From assembly GCA_036502005.1 (NCBI GenBank), contig DASXZH010000002.1:62001-126000 (forward strand): 64,000 nt of DNA, in the 5' to 3' direction. A program made the position numbers and the translations under genes. The notes below the pieces were generated by a model. It searched no databases and had not been told where the DNA came from. It saw nothing but the letters and a program-made list of their open reading frames with translations. Shown here piece by piece: positions 26,010 to 34,800 of this stretch. Positions within the stretch are counted from its first letter, which is position 1. Every line of letters begins with the position of its first letter. Source of the stretch: DASXZH01 sp036502005 (lineage in GTDB: Bacteria; Armatimonadota; Fimbriimonadia; Fimbriimonadales; Fimbriimonadaceae).

Positions 26010-26873
26010 CTATTGCGGGCAGTTAGCCGGCCGCGTCATGGCAATGCCGAAAGCAGTTAAAGCGTCCGGCACGTAGTAGCAGTTGAGCCTCTGATCGTAG
26101 ACAGAACCGACTCCTGGCGGGAATACATATCCTGTGTTATGCACGACATCCTGCGCAAGATCAGAATAGCCCCACCAACCGGGATGGTTAGCAAGATCGC
26201 CGAGGCCGACTTTCGCTGATTTGGTATGTCCGTCGTACCACGCTGTATTCGCGGTACCGCCGCTATGACGTCCTTCGAGGAATGGCAACAACTCGCTTCC
26301 TACGGTGGGGTCGGCGTACACATAGAACGTAGGTCTGGCGTAGTCCGTTGTTCCGTAGACGATGCCTTGGTCTGCCAGCATAATCGTGCTCGCGGGCGAA
26401 TCGAACGAGCTGGTGGGTCCAGCCTTCGCCGAGTAGCCGTTGTAGGCAATCCCGTTCGGCGGTGCACCAGGCCCTCCGTTCGGGACCTGACCCGTAGCCT
26501 CAGGGCAGCCATCGATCTGAGCGCTCTTTAGGTAAGGTTGGAGCAGGCCTCCAGAAGGCGTATAGGTGGCGGTAATCGGAGTGGTGGTGTAATCGTCCGC
26601 CACCTGATACCACCAGAAGGCGCAGGTGCCGACGGTGTAGCTTGAATTGTAAACACATGTATCCGTCTGCGGCAATCGATCGTCGTAGTCATTGGAATAC
26701 ATGATCGCACCGAGGGCGATCTGCTTTTCTCCAGATAGACAGACGGTCTTCTTCGCAGCTCTTTTTGCTTGAGCAAAAACTGGGAATAGGATCGCGGCAA
26801 GGATTGCGATGATAGCGATCACGACGAGAAGCTCGATTAACGTGAAAGCTTTGCGTGTAGGGGAATGTAACAT
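26010..26873 (-). CDS. Type II pseudopilin (DUF1559-like, H-X9-DG)
   Basis: A 287-residue protein with prepilin leader MLHSPTRKAFTLIELLVVIA, hydrophobic helix ending ILFPVFAQAK, and a soluble domain with RHSGGTANTAWYDGH, the H-X9-DG motif. ATG 26873 gives a short leader; AGGAG is 13 bases upstream. An earlier in-frame ATG at 26909 is less likely. Palindrome C lies centred 112 bases upstream, so this pseudopilin may belong to the island regulon. Its own terminator follows. Confidence 0.88.
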   Translation of the reverse strand: MLHSPTRKAFTLIELLVVIAIIAILAAILFPVFAQAKRAAKKTVCLSGEKQIALGAIMYSNDYDDRLPQTDTCVYNSSYTVGTCAFWWYQVADDYTTTPITATYTPSGGLLQPYLKSAQIDGCPEATGQVPNGGPGAPPNGIAYNGYSAKAGPTSSFDSPASTIMLADQGIVYGTTDYARPTFYVYADPTVGSELLPFLEGRHSGGTANTAWYDGHTKSAKVGLGDLANHPGWWGYSDLAQDVVHNTGYVFPPGVGSVYDQRLNCYYVPDALTAFGIAMTRPANCPQ

Positions 26874-26963
26874 AGTCTTATAATTTCTCCTAGGCGAAGA
26901 TTGATGCAACCTACATGATATAAAACGATGTGTTTTCTTCCAAGAGATTTCAAGAAATTAACA

Positions 26964-27005
26964 CACGAACTGCCCAACGAGACATTGTAAATTGGGCAGT
27001 TCGTG
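26964..27005. promoter_or_regulatory. Palindrome C, upstream of island pseudopilin
   Basis: The core ACTGCCCAAC-N12-ATTGGGCAGT (26969-26978, 26991-27000) matches palindromes A and B except for one base. Here the arms extend outward to 14 bp (cacgaactgcccaa / ttgggcagttcgtg, 26964-26977 and 26992-27005). It lies upstream of the leftward pseudopilin gene, whose probable -10 is near the TTATATCAT stretch. Confidence 0.7.
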
Positions 27006-27080
27006 ATCAATCCTTATCTGTGAGACGCGAAATAGGTGCAACCGCTGCGAACAGGTTGTAGTTCTTGCGCGTCTAAACAA

Positions 27081-27168
27081 TTTCTTTGACTTCTCAAGCG
27101 AACCGGAGTAAGAAGCGAATCTGTCCAAACCCCATTCCAATTCAGCAAGGGGCGCAGTTGTAGTCATA
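27081..27168 (-). pseudogene. Duplicated TolC 3'-end fragment
   Basis: On the minus strand this reads YDYN, a frameshift, then APLAELEWGLDRFASYSG and SLEKSKK. It aligns with the last 30 residues of the TolC gene at 28197 (YDYNSALAALERGLGRFASY, AGPLEKPKKS). The normal stop is lost. The fragment ends two bases from the tRNA-Leu repeat at 27171, so the two pieces form a recombination junction at the island's right edge. With palindrome C this accounts for the 26874-27226 gap. Confidence 0.7.
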
Positions 27169-27170
27169 CA

Positions 27171-27202
27171 CACAAGGCGTGAAGGTTCGAGTCCTTTCCC
27201 GC
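27171..27202 (+). repeat. Right copy of 32-bp tRNA-Leu repeat (candidate att site)
   Basis: Identical to 12857-12888. The 5' half of the tRNA is absent, so this is a fragment, not a gene. It is what remains of the original tRNA 3' end if an element integrated at tRNA-Leu. Confidence 0.75.
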
Positions 27203-27226
27203 ATTCCAAACTTCATGCGTGCGGAA

Positions 27227-27646
27227 TCAAAGGTCGGCTAATATGCGAGCACGTTGATTCTGGTATTCGTCCTCCGAGATCAGTCCTCTCGTTCGAAGAT
27301 CGTCGAGTTTTTCCAACCGGTCAGCAGGAGATACCGACGGGACCGCAGGGCTAGGCGCAGGAGTCTGGGGCACCTGATGCACGGCCCCCGCTGTTGCTGC
27401 GCCAATATCATTCTGAATGGCAACTTCATCGTAGAGCGCAACTCCCTTCTGGTTTCTTGAAAGGTTAGAGTAGATGCGGCCTCTACTAAGTGCCGCGATT
27501 CGTTTTGCGGGGTCGGTTGGATGTTGCCTCAACTGCGTAAGCGCATTATCGTATGCGATGCGCGCCTTTTCCTTTGCATTCGCCTGAGAGATCCCAAGAG
27601 CTATTGCAGCTGCAATTACAACTGCAGCGAAAAGAAGGCATTCCAT
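27227..27646 (-). CDS. SHOCT-domain membrane-anchored protein
   Basis: A 139-residue protein: N-terminal hydrophobic helix (CLLFAAVVIAAAIALGI), a helical linker, a Pro-rich stretch (about 90-105), and a C-terminal SHOCT domain (LEKLDDLRTRGLISEDEYQ). SHOCT is a short oligomerisation module at protein ends. ATG 27646 is chosen because a near-consensus promoter precedes it; the longer frame would overlap the promoter and the DoxX gene. Confidence 0.8.
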   Translation of the reverse strand: MECLLFAAVVIAAAIALGISQANAKEKARIAYDNALTQLRQHPTDPAKRIAALSRGRIYSNLSRNQKGVALYDEVAIQNDIGAATAGAVHQVPQTPAPSPAVPSVSPADRLEKLDDLRTRGLISEDEYQNQRARILADL

Positions 27647-27654
27647 CCTCTCTG

Positions 27655-27684
27655 AATATAGGTCATTCGTTACTATACTGTCAA
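27655..27684 (-). promoter_or_regulatory. Consensus sigma-70-type promoter of SHOCT gene
   Basis: TTGACA (27684..27679), 18-bp spacer, TATATT (27660..27655), then eight bases to the ATG at 27646. It is the best promoter match in the window and predicts a transcript starting within a base or two of the start codon. Confidence 0.8.
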
Positions 27685-27701
27685 GTGAAAAGGGAATCCG
27701 T

Positions 27702-28049
27702 TTACCCAACCCACCAAGCCCAGTAAATCAAAACCGCCTGGAATGGCAGCCTTCCGTATAGGATCCAAGGGGCGTAGTGGCCCGGATGCAATGCCATGTT
27801 TATGTTTGCTGGGAAGACGCAGATGTAAAGCGCGACGAGGCCCCAACTGGCAAACTTGCGCAAAGGCGGCCAGAGTAACCCCAATCCGCCAAGGATCTCG
27901 AACACGCCGCTGATTGCTACCAATGCAGATGGGTTTGGCAGGTAAGAAGGCACGATCGCCACAAAGAAACGCGCCGCCACAAAGTGCAAAACGCCCATCG
28001 AAACCATTAAAAGGCAAAGGAGGATTCGGAAAGCCGATTTCGTGTTCAT
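27702..28049 (-). CDS. DoxX-like membrane protein
   Basis: A 115-residue protein with four hydrophobic segments, typical DoxX pattern: FRILLCLLMVSMGVLHFVA, ISGVFEILGGLGLLWPPLRK, then FPANINMALHPGH. DoxX-family proteins are membrane proteins linked to redox or thiosulfate metabolism, but function varies. ATG 28049 gives the standard N-terminus. The segment 28050-28196 up to the TolC stop shows nothing I can name. Confidence 0.82.
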   Translation of the reverse strand: MNTKSAFRILLCLLMVSMGVLHFVAARFFVAIVPSYLPNPSALVAISGVFEILGGLGLLWPPLRKFASWGLVALYICVFPANINMALHPGHYAPWILYGRLPFQAVLIYWAWWVG

Positions 28050-28196
28050 GCGTTCGCACGTTAAGCTACGCATGATGGACTGCCGTAGCTTCAACGATCT
28101 TGGAATGGATAACGAGTGGCTAGGCTTCGTGGCGTCTCGGCGCCAAGCGGCCTGTGGAAAGCGCGGTCAAGCCCGACGCACTCTAAGGTTTGTTTT

Positions 28197-30206
28197 CTAT
28201 GATTTCTTAGGCTTTTCAAGCGGCCCCGCATAGGAAGCGAAACGACCCAAGCCCCGCTCAAGTGCGGCAAGTGCGCTGTTGTAATCGTAAAGGGCGTTCA
28301 CCTGGTTGCTTTCCGCCTGGGTTAGGGCAGCTTCAGCATCGCTGAGTTCGATCAATGCAGAAACGGCCGCTTTATACCTAAGCTGGGCGATGGCATAGGC
28401 TTGCTGGGCTTCGCCCAGGGTTTGGTTTGCAACCTGAACCCGGTCCCGTGCTTCTTGAACCGCTAAATAAGCCTGCTCGACCTCGAGCGTAATCGTATCT
28501 TCAGCGTTGCGTTCCTGGTTTTGGGCGAGCGCCTCATCTCCGCGGGCTTCCTTCACCCGGGCGGCAGTAACGCCGCCATCGAAGATCGGCACAGAAAGCT
28601 GAGCCTGTAAATCCCAAACGTGGGTGTAAGGGTGCAAACCCGGCGCGTTAGGGAGATAGTTGTAGCTAAACCCGATTCCTGCTGAAGGCAAGCCGGTTCG
28701 TTGGGCATATTTAATCGCCCATTGGGCGCTCTTGATGCCAGCGTTTGCTTCTTGGATTTCCGGGCGCTGGTTTAGGGCCTCTTTAAGGTCGCTTGCAAAC
28801 TCAGGACCGAGATTGCTGGACGCCGACTGCATTACGGGAGTCGCTTGGGCTGCAGAAGAAGGCGCTGGAGCGGGAACCGTTGGAATCGGCTGGGTTGCGG
28901 TTGGAGTTTGAACGGCGCCCGTGTCCACCGCGTGAAGACGCGTGCTCACTTGAATGCCAATCGTGCTGTTTAAGGCCGCGTAAAGGCTCTCCACGTTATT
29001 TTTCGCCGTGATTAGCTGCTGCTGGGCGTTCGCGTAATCCACTTGCGCGCGGAGAACATCGAACTTGGTAACCACTTGCGCGGCAAGCTTGTTCTGGGCA
29101 TCTTTCACGTTGACCTGCGAGTTCTTGAGATACTCTTCGGCCACCGTTCTCAAGGCGCGAGCACGCAGCACGTTAAAAAAGGCAGTTTTGACTTCGGTGA
29201 CGATGTCATTCGTGGCACGGTTAATGTCCAGCCTTTCCTGCAGCTCCAAATACTTCTGCACGTTTCCGCCGGCATTTAGGGTGCCGCTAATATCGATGGG
29301 CAAGGTGGTGCCGAGCGACACGATCTGCTGCTGGATATTTTGGGTCGCTACCCTTTTTCCTATAGGTTCCGTTAGGGTTGTTGGGTCTGCGCCTAGCAAT
29401 GAGGTTGTGGTTTGCTCTTGGTTCAGCCGGGTGCCGGTCAAAATTAGCCCAACGGTTGGGTTTAGGGCGGCATACGCTTCCTGGGCCCTTCCTTGACTCA
29501 CATAATAGGTGGCCCGGGCCTCGGCTAGGTCGCGGTTGATTGAAAGCGCGATATGGATAGCCTGATCCAGTGTGATGTTGTTATCTTTTAGGATTTGGTT
29601 AAGTTGATCAATCCCGGGAGAATGCGGCAACGGATGGGCATCATCTTGCGGCTGCAGAGCTTGGATGCTTGCGGCATTCGGTGAGCCTCCGGTTTGGAGG
29701 TTTTGGGTTTGTGCGAGCGCGGAGGCTGAGAGCGCTATTAGCGCCGTCAGAAATAAAACATTAATCCGTGAAGCTGCCTTTACAGGTCTATTTCCACGGT
29801 AGAGGTTTGGGGGTTGGCCGTGAGGCGCGAAGCTGTGGAGTGCGGGAGCTTGCTCCTGCTCGAAATCAGCCAGTTGGCTGCCGCGGGTAAGACCAATTTG
29901 GTCCAAGGATTGGGAGCTTCGCCGAGGCGCGAAGCGCAACCCGAGTTTATAGCCGGCTGAAGGCTGAAAAGATTGCCGCGTCACTCCCCGAGCCTTCGCA
30001 AGCTCCGGCGCGGTCCGTTCCTCGCAATGACAAACCAGATAATTTGTTTTAGGCTTACTTTGCTCACGCTCGTGGGCCTCTATTAGAGCTGGACCTAAGC
30101 GCGGCAGCAAGCTGCCTGGGTTTGAGCGGGAGCAAGCTCCAGCACTCCAGAGCTTCGCGACGGAAGATTGAGTGAATCTCGCGACGGAACGCAATCCGAG
30201 GCTCAC
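28197..30206 (-). CDS. TolC-type outer-membrane efflux protein with repeat-derived N-terminus
   Basis: Residues from about 148 encode a signal peptide (RINVLFLTALIALSASALA) and a complete TolC/OEP protein: two repeats of long helices and strands (LDQAIHIALSINRDLAEARA, ALNQRPEIQEANAGIKSAQW). No ATG, GTG or TTG stands at the signal peptide; the codon there is ATT (29765). The frame runs on upstream to a GTG at 30206 overlapping the adaptor stop (GTGA), the normal coupling arrangement, across a fold-back repeat (29822-30165). A plausible reading is that the repeat inserted in frame near the native start, adding about 145 residues. Third gene of an RND efflux operon, forming the outer-membrane duct. 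Confidence 0.85.
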   Translation of the reverse strand: MSLGLRSVARFTQSSVAKLWSAGACSRSNPGSLLPRLGPALIEAHEREQSKPKTNYLVCHCEERTAPELAKARGVTRQSFQPSAGYKLGLRFAPRRSSQSLDQIGLTRGSQLADFEQEQAPALHSFAPHGQPPNLYRGNRPVKAASRINVLFLTALIALSASALAQTQNLQTGGSPNAASIQALQPQDDAHPLPHSPGIDQLNQILKDNNITLDQAIHIALSINRDLAEARATYYVSQGRAQEAYAALNPTVGLILTGTRLNQEQTTTSLLGADPTTLTEPIGKRVATQNIQQQIVSLGTTLPIDISGTLNAGGNVQKYLELQERLDINRATNDIVTEVKTAFFNVLRARALRTVAEEYLKNSQVNVKDAQNKLAAQVVTKFDVLRAQVDYANAQQQLITAKNNVESLYAALNSTIGIQVSTRLHAVDTGAVQTPTATQPIPTVPAPAPSSAAQATPVMQSASSNLGPEFASDLKEALNQRPEIQEANAGIKSAQWAIKYAQRTGLPSAGIGFSYNYLPNAPGLHPYTHVWDLQAQLSVPIFDGGVTAARVKEARGDEALAQNQERNAEDTITLEVEQAYLAVQEARDRVQVANQTLGEAQQAYAIAQLRYKAAVSALIELSDAEAALTQAESNQVNALYDYNSALAALERGLGRFASYAGPLEKPKKS
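29822..30165. repeat. About 345-bp fold-back (MITE-like) element
   Basis: The 40-bp ends 29823-29862 and 30120-30161 are inverted copies (cgcgaagct.tggagtgc and ggagcttgctcc units) with a few mismatches. Similarity continues inward (cag.t.gctgccgcg..ta.g.cc). The interior contains a CHCEER-encoding segment typical of dispersed palindromic repeats in many genomes. No transposase. It lies between the adaptor stop and the TolC signal peptide and is read through in frame. Confidence 0.7.
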
Positions 30207-31873
30207 TGCTTCGCCACTTCCACCTTCTGGCCCTCTTGGAGGGAATCATCCGGATTGTTGATAAGAGTCTCGCCGCCTCGAATGCCTTGAAGAACCTCGA
30301 TCTTATCGCCAAAGTCGCGGCCAAGGCTAACTGTAACGTAGTGCACCGAGTTGTTAAGTAGCTCTGCCACTCTCGTGCCACGAGCATCGAAAATCAAGGT
30401 GGTGGCGGGGATTTGAGGAGGGCCGTTCCGCCGCGCTCCCATAAAGCGCACCGTTGAATACATTCCGGGTTTTAGCGCACCGGTCGGATTAGGGAGTTCT
30501 ATCTCCACAAGCAGGGTTCTCGATGCCGCATCCAAGGCTCCGGAGACATTTAATACCTTTCCAGAGAACGACTTTCCCGGATATTCGCTCACGGTTACAT
30601 CGGCCGGATCGCCGACATGAACCGTTGAAGTGAAGTCCTCCGGAATGTTCGCCTGAACCCTTAAAACGTCCGTTCTCGCCAACCCGAACAAACCCGTTTT
30701 AGTTACTGTGTTCATCGGATCAGAAGCGCCGGTGCCTCCTGCGGAAGCTGATACGAGGTCGCCGACATCCACGTTCCGGGCGGTAATCACCCCCGAAAAC
30801 GGAGCGACGATCCTTTCAAAGGATTGCTGAGCAGCGACCCGACCCAGATTGGAACGCTGTGAGTTTAGCGAAGCCTGCGAGGCCCCCACGTTGGAGATGC
30901 TGGCTTGGAAGCTTGCCCCAGCCGCCTGAACGTTTGCTTTACTCGCTTCAACGGCTGATTGAGCCGCCTTTACGCTTTCTTGTCCGGCCTGAACGTCGGC
31001 ATCGGCCGCTTGGGCACTGGCCTTGGCAGAGCTTACGCTTCCGGCGGCCGTGGTTACATCGGATTGGGCCGAGCTAACAGCTGCCCTGGATGCATCCACT
31101 TGAGCTTCGCTCTCTTGGTAATCAGCCGTCTTTTCATCCACATCTTGGCCCGAAACGGCGTCTCCTTTTGCTAGCTGCTGCCAACGAGTGAGTGTTTTCT
31201 GGGCAATCGTCACCCGCGCTTGAGCGCGAACCAGATCGGCTTCCGCGCCCGCAAGTTTATGACTAGAGGCAGACTCCATCGACTGGGCAACGTTAACGGC
31301 GGAATGAGCCTCTATCGCCTTCGCCCTTAAATGGGCAAGGTTTGCCCTAGACTGAGCCAAGGCCGCTTCCTTACCTACTTGCTCGGATTTCGCGGCGCTT
31401 ATTGCCGCTTTCAAGTTTGCCGAGTCCGCTTCCGCTTTTCCCACTCCCGATTGGGCTTGAGCGACCTGGGCAGTGGTTGCATTTAACTGTTGGTCGACCT
31501 CGGGCGAAGCAATAATAGCCAGCAGTTGGCCCTTTGTTACCTTTGAGCCAATATCCACAAAGCGCTCCTTCATGTAGCCGCTCGTTTGAGATTGGATATT
31601 GGTTGATTCAATTGCCTGAATATTGCTCGGCAAAGTTATGCTGGCTGCCGCGCTGGCGGGCTCTACGTTTACCACGCTCACCAAAGGAAGCTCCCTGGCC
31701 TTAACCTCGACTTCTTGGCCGAGCATTTTGCCTTGGCGCAGCCGGGGGGCGATGCCAAAATAGCCCAGAACGGCTATCGCGGCGATGGTGATATAAAGCC
31801 CTCTTCGGCTTTTTCTTACCTCCGGTTGCTCGGGTTGCGTTTCGGGAGTGTTGTTGCTGAGATCAGGTTCCAT
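30203..31873 (-). CDS. RND efflux periplasmic adaptor (HlyD/MFP family), extra-long coiled coil
   Basis: A 556-residue protein: N-terminal helix (LYITIAAIAVLGYFGIAP), barrel-sandwich halves around the hairpin (VSVVNVEPASAAASITLP, IVAPFSGVITARNVDVGDLV), beta-barrel and C-terminal membrane-proximal domain. The hairpin between about residues 120 and 350 is very rich in Ala, Ser and Gln and about twice usual length for AcrA-like adaptors, implying a long periplasmic reach or tandem hairpins. It bridges the permease and TolC encoded on either side. Confidence 0.9.
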   Translation of the reverse strand: MEPDLSNNTPETQPEQPEVRKSRRGLYITIAAIAVLGYFGIAPRLRQGKMLGQEVEVKARELPLVSVVNVEPASAAASITLPSNIQAIESTNIQSQTSGYMKERFVDIGSKVTKGQLLAIIASPEVDQQLNATTAQVAQAQSGVGKAEADSANLKAAISAAKSEQVGKEAALAQSRANLAHLRAKAIEAHSAVNVAQSMESASSHKLAGAEADLVRAQARVTIAQKTLTRWQQLAKGDAVSGQDVDEKTADYQESEAQVDASRAAVSSAQSDVTTAAGSVSSAKASAQAADADVQAGQESVKAAQSAVEASKANVQAAGASFQASISNVGASQASLNSQRSNLGRVAAQQSFERIVAPFSGVITARNVDVGDLVSASAGGTGASDPMNTVTKTGLFGLARTDVLRVQANIPEDFTSTVHVGDPADVTVSEYPGKSFSGKVLNVSGALDAASRTLLVEIELPNPTGALKPGMYSTVRFMGARRNGPPQIPATTLIFDARGTRVAELLNNSVHYVTVSLGRDFGDKIEVLQGIRGGETLINNPDDSLQEGQKVEVAKQ

Positions 31874-31875
31874 AG

Positions 31876-34800
31876 TTAGGATTGTTTTGGGCCGGCGGCT
31901 GTCTCTAGTTCGGCAGCGGGCGGTAGCGGGGGCAAGTTTTCCAGCTTAAGTTCAACGGATACAGGAGCCGCCTTTCTCAAGAGGCAGTAAACGATCGGGA
32001 CAAAAACGAGGGTGGTAACGGTTGCCACGCAAAGGCCGCCGATGACGGCCCGGCCTAGAGGCGCGTTCTGTTCGCCGCCTTCGCCTAAAGCAAGCGCCAT
32101 GGGAAGCATGCCAAGGATCATAGCGAGAGCCGTCATTAGGACGGGCCTAAGCCGGGTGCACCCGGCGGTCACGGCTGCCGTAATCGCATCATCCCCTTCG
32201 GCTCTCCTGTCATTAGCAAAGTTGATCACAAGGATGCTGTTGGCAGTAGCAACTCCCACGCACATGATCGCACCCATTAGGGCCGGCACACTAAAGGTTG
32301 TGTTGGTTACAAACAATATTATCAAGATGCCGCTGAGCGCTCCCGGCAATGCGCTGATGATAATGAAGGGATCCACCCAGGATTGATAGTTGACGACCAA
32401 CAGAAAATAAACGAGGACAATGGCGAAGAGAAGGCCTAACCCCAACCCGGTAAAAGATGAGTTCATGCTCTCAACCTGGCCCCTCATTACGAGGTTGGTG
32501 CCATGCGGAAGCTTTGACTTGAAGGAATCCAAAACCTTTTGCACACCGGAAGCGACTCTGCCAAGATCCCGACCCTGAACGTTTGCATAGATATCGAAGG
32601 TGGGCTGGATGTTGTAGTGGTTGATCACTTGAGGCGAAACTCTTCGGGTTACGGTCCCGAGGTTCGAAAGCAACTGGGTCGAGTATTTGCCTGAAACCGG
32701 CAGCGGCATTTTTTCGAGCTGAGATAAATTGCTTTCATCGTACTGGGGCGTCTGAACGGCAACCAAGTAGCTGACTCCGTTGGCGGGATCAACCCAGAAA
32801 TTGGGCATTACCTGGCCGCTTGAACTCAGGGAAATCAGCAGGTCGTTGGCGATGTCCTTTTCGGTAATACCTAACTGTTGAGCCTTATCGCGGTCAATAG
32901 CGATATGGAGCTCCGGATCGTTAACCACTTGGTGAACGTGAACATCTTCGGCACCAGGAACAAGGCGAATTTTATCTGCGATCTGGTTCGCCAACGCGTA
33001 GTTTTGCTTGCTCTTCCCTACCACCTGAACATCGATGGGGGCCGGCAAGCCGAAATTTAGAATCTGCGTTGTGATGTCCGCGGGCTGGAAGAAGAATGTG
33101 GTGTTCGGATAAGTTCTGGCCAGAGTTTGTCTTAGATTCGCAATGTAACCCGCGGTCGGGGAGTGGCCCTCCTTAAGTTGAACCATAATCTCGCCATCGG
33201 CGGGACCAATCGCTCCCGTTGTGTTATAGGCGACATTAACGCCTCCGTATACAAGCCCGATGTTGTCTATGTCAAGGTCGATTTGCTTAGCTGGAATAAC
33301 CTGCGAAATCGTCTTTTCCACGTTCGCGAACAAGAGGTGGGTTTGTTCGAGACGAGTTCCGGCAGGCGCCCGCACATGGAGCCGGAAAGACCCCGAGTCA
33401 ACGGATGGGAAGAAGTCCTCGCCCATAAAAGGCAGCAGCCCAAACGATAGAACGAAGAAGGCGCAAAACCCGATGACCACGGTGGAGCGATGGTGCACGC
33501 CCCACTGAATCGTGCGTCGATAAGCGTCAAGAAGCTTTTCGAACTGCCTGTTGAATATCTGGTGAACGCGCCAAACGATATCTCCCTTGGGGGCCGGCTG
33601 TGCGTGAGTTCCGTCGTGATGCCCATTTGAAACATGCTCGTGGTGGCGCATCTTGCCCGAGTCCACTTCTTCATGCCCGTGAGCATGAAGATGGGCTTCC
33701 TTTCCGATTAATTTTGCCGCCATCACGGGCACAAAGGTTCGCGAAAGCAAATAAGAAGCGACCATGGCAAAGACCACAGCCATGGCGAGGGGTTTGAAAA
33801 GAGAACCAGCCGCGCCGCTGAGAACCATGATAGGGAGGAACACGATACAGATCGCGAGGGTGGAAACAAGCTGGGGAGCAGCGATTTGTTCAGCGCCATC
33901 GATAATGGCGCGGTGCAAAGTTTTGCCCATGCCAAGGTTTCGATAGATGTTTTCGATCGACACAATCGCGTTATCGACGAGGATCCCGATGGCGAGGGCC
34001 AAGCCTCCGAGAGTCATGACGTTAATGGTTTGCCCCGCCGCGCTTAGGCACATCAACGAGAAAAGGATGGAAAGCGGAATCGACATCGCCACGATTAAGG
34101 TGCTGCGCCAGCTTCCTAAAAAGAGCAGGATCATGAGCGCGGTTAGAATCGCGGCAATCGCGCCTTCACGAATCACGCTGTTTACTGAGGCGCGCACAAA
34201 AACCGATTGGTCCGAGACGATTTTGATCTGGACATCCTTCGGCAAGGTCGCTTGAACCTTAGGCATTAGCGCTTTGATTTGGTCAACCACGTCCAATGTG
34301 GAGGCGTTCCCGCTTTTCAAAACGGTCAGCAAGACCGATGGCTTTCCGTCCTTATCAACAATGTTGGTTTGCACGGCTGAGCCATCGTGTACCTGAGCCA
34401 CATCGCGCACATAAACCATTGCCCCGTTTACATTTTTGACCGGGATGTTGTTGAGGTCCGCGATCGCACTCGGACTGCTATTCAAGCTCACCGTGTACTC
34501 GCGGTCCGCCATTTTCGCCGTTCCCGAAGGCAAAATCAGGTTTTGCAGATTAATAGCGCTCGCCACATCCATGGGAGTCAGGTGATTCGCCTGAAGGGCT
34601 TGCTGATTAAGATCGATGACGATCTCACGAGAAACTCCTCCGTAAGGAGAAGGGATCGCTGAACCCCGGACCGAGGCCAACTGGATCCGGACAAAGTTTT
34701 GGGCGTAATCCCGGAGGTGCGCCTGATCCATATCCGGACTGGACACACCGATTTGGAGGATGGGAACGCTGGAGGCGTTGAACTGAATGATGAGCGGCGG

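Noticed and set aside
26958..27209. 83-codon open frame across the tRNA fragment
   Set aside because: Composed of the TolC tail fragment and tRNA sequence; not a gene.
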